Part shown: one piece after another, positions 11,796 through 29,700 of the stretch
Layout: each line of letters begins with the position of its first letter
Numbering within the stretch: the stretch's first letter is position 1
Assembly (NCBI GenBank): GCA_020137815.1
Contig: CM035356.1
Coordinates: 697,001 to 761,000, forward strand
Length of the DNA: 64,000 nt
Origin: Hormiphora californensis
Lineage: Eukaryota; Ctenophora; Tentaculata; Cydippida; Pleurobrachiidae
Direction of reading: 5' to 3'
Translations under genes and position numbers: made by a program
Notes under the pieces: model-generated
The model's input: the letters and a program-made list of their open reading frames with translations, nothing else
Database searches by the model: none
What the model was told of the DNA's origin: nothing

Positions 11796-12134
11796 GTTGG
11801 TACACGTGACATTGGATTGGGATGATCACGTGAGTGTCATTACGTGGCTAGACACGTGCAATACACAGTGTGGGATTATCGTCCTTAGTTACTCCATGGA
11901 CTCTCTCTATCTTTCTATTCAGAGAGGGAGAGAGGAGAAAGAAATGAGATAGTACGTAAGAAAGGGAGCGGGACAAGAGATACTGAACAAAAGATCTGAG
12001 GCGGCTATTAAAAAGGGTTGCAGTACACTGTGCACACAAGCACGAATGATTTCTCTACTCTCTCGTCTCTTTCTCTCTCGTATCTCTCTTACTCTCTCTC
12101 TCATCTCCTCTCTCTCTCTCTCGTCTCTCCTCTA

Positions 12135-12176
<42 letters not shown>

Positions 12177-12863
12177 GAGAATGCAAAGGAAAGAAGGATG
12201 GATGCGAGATATTAGACTGATGACGGGCAGAAAGAGAGATAGATAGCGAGGGAGTGAGTGAGAGAGATAGAAAAAGAGTGAGAGAGGGGAGAGGGAGAGC
12301 GGTTGCATCCTGCGGTACCTATGAATAAGCAATAGGGGCAATGTACCTACAAGCTCAAGCAATCGCAATTCACACATTTTTGGGGAATCTAAGTGCAACT
12401 AAGCTTCAATAAATCAATGCAACTCAATCGACCGACGACCCCCCCCCCCCCCCCCCCCCAAGTTAACAGAGGAACTATTCATAAAACAACTTGACCATAG
12501 TTCAGGAATTCAGATTATCAAAAGAGCTTTACTGTCGATCAGTAATGGAGAGACATCTTGGTAGTCCAGGGAGATATACATATAGGGAGTCCTCAGTCCA
12601 GGAAGATATAGGGAATGAGATATACATATAGGGAGTCCAGGGAGATAGACAGATAGAACGAGAGTCCAGGGAGATAAAGAGATGGAGATACAGAGGCCAG
12701 GGAGATAGAGGGATAGAGAGATAGAAATATGGAAAGAGAGATAGAAAGATAGAGAGAGTCCATGGAGTAACTAAGGACGATAATCCCACACTGTGTATTG
12801 CACGTGTCTAGCCACGTAATGACACTCACGTGATCATCCCAATCCAATGTCACGTGTACCAAC
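11796..12863. repeat. 123-bp perfect inverted repeat pair ending at the assembly gap
   Basis: The left copy at 11796-11918 and the right copy at 12741-12863 are reverse complements with no difference seen. The right copy stops at the first N of the gap. The loop holds CT- and GA-rich DNA and a run of 21 C at 12439-12459. It may be the ends of a mobile element or an assembly artefact. Confidence 0.7.
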
Positions 12864-12963
12864 NNNNNNNNNNNNNNNNNNNNNNNNNNNNNNNNNNNNN
12901 NNNNNNNNNNNNNNNNNNNNNNNNNNNNNNNNNNNNNNNNNNNNNNNNNNNNNNNNNNNNNNN
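12864..12963. other. Assembly gap, 100 N
   Basis: Exactly 100 undetermined bases, the usual convention for a gap of unknown length. True distance between the flanks is unknown. Confidence 0.98.
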
Positions 12964-13371
12964 AGTTTAATCAATAATCGCTAATTATAGTTCATAAAGC
13001 TTTGAGTTTAGTACATTAAATGTCGAGTTTGGCTAATTGATTGTTGTAAAATGCTCCTCGGAATTATTACGTCACATAATTATTAGAAGAGTCATTTCCG
13101 TAGTAATCCCCAGGACATCAACCTGGGGATTTTTTCTGCAAACCTCCTTTTTTTCCCCATCCCCTTCCCCTTTTTTCCTTTTAATTTCTCATCTCTCTTT
13201 GGCTTTCCTTCTTCCTCCTCTTCTCCCCCCTCTTTCTCTCTGTCACTCTATCTCTCTTTCTCTATTTCTCTCGTTCTTCCAGCTCCAGCCTTTTATTGTG
13301 TAATCTCGAGATCCACGGAGCCATGGCCTTAGGCCTAAGTGGAGAGGGAGAGAGAGAGAGATATAGAAAGA

Positions 13372-13415
<44 letters not shown>

Positions 13416-13775
13416 TTTTGTTTGTTAGCCTATTACAGCAGGATGTTGTTTGTTGAAAAATAAAGCAGATCAAGTAACTGGTCTAACTGGTCATTTAACT
13501 GCTGGAGTTTGTATGAGAATAGAGACTCTATTATTATAGAGTACCTACTAGTTGCAGCTCTCAACTGCCTAGGCCACAATTTCCAGACCAACACTCTCTA
13601 TACACACAGATACCCAATGCCTATAGTTGTAGCAACTCTTTATCTATTCTGTCTTGCTCGATCCCCCCAGCTCGACTCTAGCCTCTACGTAGCGCCCGCA
13701 AACATAACAATCAAATTTTCCTGCAGTTGTAGCAAGATGCCGCGTCTAATGAGGTGATCAAGCTGCTCCACCAAA
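12964..13775. other. Probable 5' flank of the glutamine-rich gene
   Basis: It contains pyrimidine-rich DNA at about 13145-13280 and a GA microsatellite at about 13345-13410. No coding exon is supported. The ATG at 13776 is preceded in frame by TAA TGA 24 bp upstream. Confidence 0.4.
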
Positions 13776-21524
<7,749 letters not shown>

Positions 21525-21853
21525 TTGGCTGATAACCAGTCATGTGACCTAAATAACGAGTTCTGATTGGTTGTTTACTTGTGTCGGTCGGTTCCTGCAA
21601 TCGACCATGTCATGATCGGATCTTGATTAGTACTTACTACTAGGTACTAAACAAGGTCCGACCATGATATGGTCGATTGATTTAATAAGCTAAAATAATT
21701 TCAAGATCCAGATAATTAAGCAGTCAGAGAGATTAAGATTCGCAACAATCAATTATAAATTCAAGTTCATTGAATATGATAGTGGTCGGGGCCAGTATAA
21801 TGCACTGGCTGCTGGCAGAGAATAAGTTATAAGGATCGGTTGATTGTTTTATA
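21525..21853 (+). other. Probable 3' UTR and downstream flank of the glutamine-rich gene
   Basis: No exact AATAAA was found; AATAAG variants occur near 21688 and 21823. No coding exon is seen. Confidence 0.35.
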
Positions 21854-22539
21854 CAAGCCGCATAATCAGTGTGTGTGTGTGTGTTTGAACCTCCCGTACT
21901 TCCTCCCACTTTGCTGGTGTCTTACGGGGCCAGCTCCCGGCGAATCAAAATTCTGGCGTTCCTCCCGAGCACCCCACACAAAGAGTTGCTCAGTAGTTCC
22001 ACTAGTCAGTCCTGTCCAGGGACCCTCCATGGAGGATCCCCTTCGAGGGAAAGGCTAGCTTCACATTCGGTCCGCTTTTGTTAAGTTTGCCGGTTACTAA
22101 TCCAGTTAGACACACAGCTGAGAGCACCAGTGTATTTCCACCAGTCTTACGTTACTGGGTTTCCCCAGAAGTAGGTATATTGCCGAGCGATGACGCGGCT
22201 TCTCTGCCCACACGTAGATGAGAAACGTCATTTCTTCTACCAGCACTTGCCATTTAAGGCCAGAATCCTGCTTCAGGACCAGAGTGGTGGCTCGGACCAC
22301 CGATTGGTACTCTATGTACCTAATCGGCCCAGTTTGTAGTGCTTCTAATACGCAGTCTAGTGAAGCGGCACTCTCCCTCAAGGGGTGCTCCATAGCCTGT
22401 CAGCCTAAGGTGGCAACCATTGGGATGCTCTTTCGAGCTCGTTTTGTACCACCCTTCTACATTTTAATGTCTGGGCGGCCCAACTCTCCGGATTATACTA
22501 TCTACCTGGGGTGGGGGGCCGGTTTTGATTAGGCAGATT

Positions 22540-22911
22540 CTATTTGAAGAGACCAGATTTCTTTATCAGTGCAGTTAGTTTGCCTAGGTCGATTTTCTGG
22601 TCTTTGTCGTAGATGTTTTGTTTTATGTTTTGGTATCCCAGTGTGTATCTGAGATGATCTAGATCTGGGCATGTTATTAGGACATGTTCCGAGTTCTGTT
22701 TTTGGTTGCATAGAGGGCAGTTCGGATTCTCTCTTGGATCTCTGTGTGCTAAGGAGAAGTTCAAGTTGTTTTGTCCTAAGATTGCCAGTGTGACGTTTCT
22801 CATTGTGATCTTATCTGTGAACCATATTTTTCGGTAGTCTTTGTCTATCTTTGTCATTACCGCAGTGGTAAATTTGTTGTAGTTTTTCTCTTTTAGCTTT
22901 GTTTCTGCCAC
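22540..22911 (-). pseudogene. Non-LTR retrotransposon ORF2 C-terminus (fragment)
   Basis: The frame encodes about 123 residues ending KKSGLFK. It contains CPLCNQKQNSEHVLITC, a C-x2-C-x6-H-x4-C knuckle followed by PDLDHLR, which is the usual C-terminal end of LINE-type polyproteins after the RNase H region. The upstream reverse transcriptase is missing, so this is a 5'-truncated copy. The open frame can be read a further 50 bp upstream. The decamer KQNIYDKDQK occurs both just upstream of the first Met and near the C-terminus, a partial internal duplication. Confidence 0.75.
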
Positions 22912-23017
22912 TGTTTTGCAGTAGTCAGCCAGTTTCTGGTCTTTGTCATATATGTTTTGTTTCTATCGGAAATTTAATTGTTTCAATATCAAGCAAAAGT
23001 GAAAGAAAAATCTATTA

Positions 23018-23093
23018 AGTCGCATGACCGGGATTTGAACCCGGCACCTTATGTTTCTTAGCCCATTTTGTGGCCATTAGACCACGGAGACGT
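23018..23093 (-). pseudogene. tRNA-like sequence (SINE head or decayed tRNA)
   Basis: On the minus strand TGGTCTAATGG matches the pol III A box, and GGTTCAAATCC matches the B box with a good T-arm (CCGGG/CCCGG). The acceptor stem ends do not pair and the anticodon stem is poor, so a functional tRNA is unlikely. Its orientation and place inside the duplicated-flank insertion suggest a tRNA-derived SINE-type promoter. Confidence 0.6.
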
Positions 23094-23451
23094 TAAGTAA
23101 AGTGAAATTCAGATATACTTATACTGTGCCGAGATTAGAAATTTTGGCAGAGGTTCCCCAGGGGCACCATGCCCCTACTCGGTTTTTTAGGAGGTTCACC
23201 CGTCGCAGTGCTGTATTCTGGGGCCTGTCAAAGAGCTGACAGGGGGCTGGGGGTAAGAGCTGGCATCACTCATATTCAAGCCGCATAATCAGTGAGGAAG
23301 TTTAGTTTTTCCTTCCGGCGAAAATGTATAGTATGCACTGGCACACAAACCTTGTACAATGTGCCCATTGTACAATGTACCCACACGGGCCACAAAACAA
23401 CAATAGCTGCCACACCCTCCAACCCAGAGTGTATCAGTATGTGTTATTATA

Positions 23452-23453
<2 letters not shown>

Positions 23454-23483
<30 letters not shown>
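23454..23483 (+). repeat. (AC)15 microsatellite
   Basis: Fifteen AC dinucleotides. Confidence 0.95.
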
Positions 23484-23485
<2 letters not shown>

Positions 23486-23643
23486 CATGAAGCTCCAGCT
23501 GGCTCCATAAAAGGTCAAATTACTAACTAGCTCTTCTTTCCTTTCTGTTCTTCATTATATATGGACAACAAGCTTCTCTCTCTTGGCGGTGTTGATGTTG
23601 TTATATTTTTAATTGATTGTTTTTGTTTCGTTGTGTTGTTGTG

Positions 23644-23722
23644 ATGAGTGGAACAGAAAGTGGGAAACAAGATGAATTCCTGTACATCTTCGCTACATTT
23701 ATTGGTAAGTGCTCTCTCTCTA

Positions 23723-23790
<68 letters not shown>

Positions 23791-26700
23791 GAAGTGCAAT
23801 GATATGATCCATTGTTTGTGATTCTCTCTTTCTCTTCTTGGCTGTACTCACTTCTTTCATTCCAATAGCCTGTACATTGTCAACAGTGTGCTTGCATGTT
23901 CTGGTTGCCTGAATTGTACCAATTAGCTTGATCTACCGAACCCTAACAGATAATACGAGCGCTTAGATCATGCACGTGCAAAAGTCGCGCGCCACCCGAA
24001 ATTTAGGCTACTGTCACTCCTTTGCTTTGCATCGAATCGAAAAATGACCCTCAAGTTTTCGAAAGATCTCGTTGAGATCTACAAAAAACTTGGGGGTCAT
24101 TTTTCGATTCGATGCAAAGCAAAGGAGTGGCAGTAGCCTAAATTTCGGGTGGCGCGCGACTTTTGCACGTGCATGATCTAAGCGCTCCTACTAAGAAATA
24201 AAATACAGTGTTCGCCACACAAAATTTAGCGAATTGTTTTCAAGTATTGAATTGTAACCATGGTACCTGGCCTAGTTGGCCACGTTATAGGATAATCAGT
24301 AATTATCTGGGTAACAGCTCTTCCAAGTGCGACATGTATACTAGCGCCAGTTTGGTGCTAACATCGGCCGAACCACCAACTCCGCCGAGAACAGAAGAAA
24401 AGAATGGGCCGGAAAGAAAAGCATATCTCTTGATTGTCCCCGGAGCATCAGAGTGAAAGGTTTTGAGGTTTTGATGCTCTGCTGCAATGGTTTTAATGGC
24501 TTGTTCTCCCTATTAGGTTCGAGATTAGTTGAGACTGGCCTTTGTTTTTTAATTAGATGGAAGGAGTAAGCTATTTTATATATCCTAATGTAATTTATAG
24601 TAGTGTTTGTCCCACTGAGAGAGAGAGAGAGAGATAGAAGGAGAGGGAGAGAAACATAAAGAGAGAGAGAGACCTTTGTTATACTTTCTGTGTGATTGTA
24701 AGCGTGTCGAGTGGGAGGGTCATTGTTCTTTGTGAGTTTTTGTGTTTCGTGTCCTCCTATTTGATATGAGCTGCTCCAGTACTACTACAGCAACTGGAGG
24801 GGGCAAGGAACCGTTAGTGCAGTTGTTAGTGGTGGGGAAATCACGTGATCTCGCCTCAAGTAGGGGTTTCAAATATGTACATAATAGTAGGATTTTCAAA
24901 TTTAGAGATCTCGAGAGAAAGCAGGAGATAAAAGAGAGTAGGCCGTTAGTTGATCAGAGATACGTTGCATATACCTTACTCTCGTTTTTTAAGAAACGCT
25001 TTAGTAAGAAACTTTTTTATAAGAAACTTTTCAAATGCAAATCACACAATTCAGAGACACCACAACAAAATAGAACACCCCTAACTTGTTTAGTTTCTTG
25101 ATAAAGGAGAAATTATTTTTGTTTTTGGATTGCTTACACCTGTAGTTTCCTAAAAAAAAAGTTTCTTATTTAAAAGTTTCTTGATTAGAAATAGTACCAC
25201 CAGTCGTCATAATAGCAGATTTGTTCTAAAACCTGCCAATAACCCTCCTCCCGTTTTCAGAAAACAGTGATTTCGATGAGAGTAAGAGTGAGGTTGATTC
25301 CCTGTCCTTGGCATCTCGGGACCGGGGGCTCTCTCTGGACGACATGGCTACACATGAGGATGGCTATATGACGGACAGTACCATGTTCACCATCCATGAT
25401 GACGAGGAAAATGTAGCGGTTAGTTAATTGGGGTGAAGGGGGGTTAGTTAATTGGGGTGAAGGGGGGGGGGTCCTGGCTAAATCAGTGGCCATGGGGAGG
25501 GATCGAAATGGTGGCAAAAACCGATCATGTTTCGGTTGAATCATACAATCCCCTTTAGTTGACTCACAGAATCACTGATACCTTCTTTTCCGTGCAATAA
25601 TTGTTAAACAACTGAACCCCTCTCAGGTATTGGTACGTGAGGTGGCACTGACATTGTCCCAAGACATGGACAGTAACAACACACTAGATGCCATGAGGAC
25701 CATAGTTAGGCTTGCACTGAAAGGTACACATCTCTTGTAATGACGAATAGAAAGGTTGAAACCATGGTATAACCATAGTATAACCTTGGTACAATTGATA
25801 TATTAGTGAAGCTGTAGTTTACTCCTTGTTTAATTGTTTAATTTTCAAACAATACACTAATTAGTACATAGTCTGGGAGGGATAGCCATAGGTCTGCGAA
25901 GTACCCAACCCCAATCCTAAGTGATACCTGAGTGATACCTTCTCAGTGAAATATAAAATATGAAATATGAACTTTACAATTGATCCCCTCTCACAGGTGA
26001 AGAGGCACAGCAGCTGTTAGGTGAACAGAACGTGGTTCAACTGCTGGTGCATATTGGCAGCAACTTTAGTCACGAGGCAGAGATAGCAGAGATGATCTGC
26101 ACTTCACTAGGTCAGTACTATAATACAGCTGTAGATACTATCAGACCTCCATTTACCAGATCTCGATATAATACCCTGTGCATTTATTCTTCCCCGAATG
26201 AGTCCGTTAAATTGAGAGCTTTCTTCTATATCAACCTCTTATCTATCTTATCTATCAAACTTCAGATTTCTGAAGCCTTTGTTCCTTGACAATTTTAATC
26301 TTCCCTCCTCTGGTGGTTCTGAAGCTTTTCTTGTAATCTCCCCTGCCCGACAGGTTGTATGTGTACGCTGAGTAGTGGTAACAGAGTCCGGGTTATCGAG
26401 GCCCACGGTGTCGAACTACTGGCTCGATTCATGTCTAAACACCCATCCAATGAGGCGGTCCAACAGGAGGCGTGTCTTGCCATCAACAACCTCTGCATCA
26501 ACAATGGTAACTTACATTAGGGATATTATGTGGTATTTCGGGTTATCCGAGATTATACAATGTTCACGGACACAGTTCAGTTAAGCTCGTTTATTGGCCA
26601 GCACGTGCAGTGACATCAACTTTCTCTCTTTCAGCTGAGAATGAGAGGCACATTGTGGAGAAGGGCGGTTTAGATGCGGTACTGGCTGCAATGCAGACTC

Positions 26701-29700
26701 TGAGAACCTATGCAGATGTACAGGAGGCAGCATGTTTTGCACTGGGAGCTCTGTGTGTGAATAACGGTGCAAACAGGTATTGAAACAGTTAACTACTGCT
26801 AAATCCTAGTATAGAAGTTGCCGTTGTTTTATATTGCTTTGTTATCTGCAGTACCTGCTTCTTCCCCTATTATCTTTCTTAATATACATGTTTTATATTT
26901 CGTCAACTAACAGCCAACATGTGAAAAATAGTTTGCTTGGCAACTGGAGCAAATGAAAACCCGAAATGTCTTTTTCAGGACGATAGTTGCTGAAAAGGGA
27001 GGGCTAAATTATATTGTGTCTGTCATGGAGAGTTGCAGGGAATCGGCAACTGTGCAAGTTGCTGCGTTTCATGCTCTACGAAACATTGTTTGTAGAAATG
27101 GTAAGTCGAAAATCTCAATAGGACACAAAAGAAAGCCCTCAATTATTATTTATTCTTGTTATCTAAACCCCAATAAGTTTTCCATCAAGCATGAAACGCT
27201 GACTCACTTTCAAACCCACCTCCACCCCATACCAGAGAAAACCCTTTCATACCCACCGTCCCTTGGTAGCCCCGTGACTTCGTAACCAACTCCGTCCCCA
27301 CAGCTCAGAACAGGCTGCTAGTGGTACAGGTTGGTGGGGACCAGGCCATTATTGCTGCGATGACCAAGTACCCCCAAAACTCGCTCCTTCAACAGCGGGG
27401 ACTGGGTACACTCTGTAATCTCTGTATCGGATCAGGTTGGTGCATGCAGCAGTGATATAACATGTTATTTATCTACATTCGTGCCAATTACACCCCCTCT
27501 CTCCTCTACTTCCTAAACTTCCTGGAATACCGGACAAAATTGTCTGCAGACTACCATGGTAGTCCAAGAATTTTCCTACAGAAAATGACTCCCTACACCA
27601 TTTTCAGAGTTCAACAAGGCTGCGATAGGAAAGGCTGGTAGTAAAGCTGTTCTAAAAGCCATGTCAGAATTTCCACGAGATCCAACCATACAGGCAAGTT
27701 TACCACAACCCTTCTGAAACAATCAGAAAACGCTACTTCTCGAGCTCTAATTGGCTGAATCTCAAAACATACGATGTGTTCTAATTGGTTAGCCCCGTGA
27801 ATCCCAGTGAAGTTCTATCATTATAATAGCCCCCTGGATTTCAAAACAAAAGTTCCGATTTGCTACATGACCCCCTGCAGGCAGCAGCATGTTACGCCAT
27901 TGTCAACCTCCGTGGGAAGGATGGGGTTAACCAGGATAGGATGAGCAGCGCAGTGGCCCTGGTGTTGACCGCCCTCAATGAGTTTCCCTCTGATACGGGG
28001 GTGCTGAATCCAACACTCTTGGCACTCAAAGCACTAACTCAGAAACATGGTGAGTAGTAACCATGACACTATATTATCTTAAAATTTTGACAACTTTCCC
28101 ACCCCGAGCCTTGGCCCTGTGGCTGTCTGGCTGCTAATCTCATATCCCTGATTCCGCCTATTCTACCCGCTACCCTTTCCAATCCCCATGATATCCCAAC
28201 TGCCTTTAATCCCCACTCCCCCTTCCTAGTCGGTAACAGCGAGAATTTCCTACGGTTGGGAGGGGCAAAGGTTCTCCTGGAAACGATGCGAAATGTTCCC
28301 AATCTGGTCAATGTACAGGAGGTGGGAGCTGAGATCATCGGGGATCTCTGTCAACTAGGAGGTAAGAAACAGTTTTGACTTTTGAGCCTTTGGCATACGC
28401 TCCAGACCTTTCTTATGAGAGGATTGCAATGAAGCTATGAGAGCTGCTATAGTGTCATATAATGAACAATAATGGTCCACATTTTGCTCACTGGATATTA
28501 TAGCCTGCAGTTGTGCAGTACAAACTGCCAGAGCATTGGCCTGATCTATGACCCTATTTGTTGTTGTTGTTGACCACGCGAGAACAGTGGTCATTGGCCT
28601 AACAGAGTACAAATCATGAATCCATTGCATATACTCATGTATCTTTCTTCTTCCTTCTTCTTGCGTCGCAAGATATTCTTCTGATCTATAGCAATCGTGT
28701 CTTGACTCTCGAGAAACTGATTCTTCTCCTAATCATTCATCTCGCTGTGGTACCTTACTTAAATGATTCTAGATCTGGACAAACTATATATTTTCTATAT
28801 ATTACGAATATTTCTAGGTCTCCCATATTCTTTGAATATTCCTGAGAATGAAAGCAAGGGTAAGCTTGATTATCGTCCTTTCTATATTTCTCGAAACTAT
28901 ATCTTGCTATGCATTGCTGAACGCACCACTAAAGTTTAGACAAGAGCAACACTTGTCAAACGTGATCCCGTGCTAAACTTTTCTGTCATAATCTGTTTCT
29001 ATATGTCCAATATATTGTGCGTACCTTCAATTTATGACGTTCAATTTCATGTGTGGCCAATGTACAATTATTGAAAATATATGTAGGAACCAGCTCCTTG
29101 TGTTTATGTAATTACACCTCGGATCATCCCATACTCATTACCCTTTTCTCTCTCTGTAGCGGGTGTAACCCAGCAGCTGGTGGATGCGGGTGGTATTGAT
29201 GTTCTTACTAACTGTCATGGATCTTGCACCCCAGTCAGCGGGTCTCCAGGAAGCGGCAACTTACGCTCTCTGTAACATCTGTGCAACACCTGGTACGTGT
29301 TTGTGTATGTGTGTGTGACTCCTCAATAAAATGTTGACGACTTGGCATCTCAAATTTATTAAAATATCTGCAAAACACACATTGAAGGCTTTAGAAACAC
29401 CTAAATTCCAAACACTAAACTGACTACCCCACTGATACAGAGCCATCATACCGGGATCTGGTGTACAGAAGTGAGGGGATCAACATCGTCCTACAAGCAA
29501 TGGATAGATTTGAGAATAACGTACCGATGCAACGTGCAGGCTGCTGCCTTCTTTACAACATCTGCATAGGAAATGGTAAGAGAAGTGGTTTGTTGTTTGT
29601 TTATAGGAATTGGTGAGAGGGGTAATTTCTAGTGGAAGGAGGGGTCCTTCACAGGGGAAAAAAGGGAAAGTTACAACTATTTATTACAGTTGAGATAGAG

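Larger units (their letters stand above)
21872..23276 (-). mobile_element. Chimeric retroelement insertion (tRNA-like head plus LINE ORF end), 18-bp target duplication
   Basis: The 18-mer caagccgcataatcagtg occurs at 21854-21871 and 23277-23294, an exact direct repeat bounding 1.4 kb. On the minus strand the insert runs from a unique head at 23276, through a tRNA-like segment with A and B boxes (23018-23093), to a frame ending in a non-LTR retrotransposon zinc knuckle (22540-22911). About 670 bp of 3' sequence then ends in a (CA)n tail touching the left duplication. An 18-bp duplication and a simple-repeat tail fit target-primed reverse transcription. Confidence 0.75.

Noticed and set aside
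11393-12246. Serine/leucine ORFs in the CT arrays
   Set aside because: Translation of dinucleotide repeats, without splice sites or domains.
22000-22540. Possible rRNA or structural RNA fragment
   Set aside because: No recognisable rRNA core sequence; it fits better as the 3' part of the retroinsertion.
23018-23093. Functional tRNA gene on the minus strand
   Set aside because: A and B boxes are good, but the acceptor stem does not pair and the anticodon stem is poor.
24742-25101. 119-codon ORF with MSCSSTTTATGGG as an alternative first exon of the armadillo gene
   Set aside because: No donor of the correct phase before the stop, and no domain.
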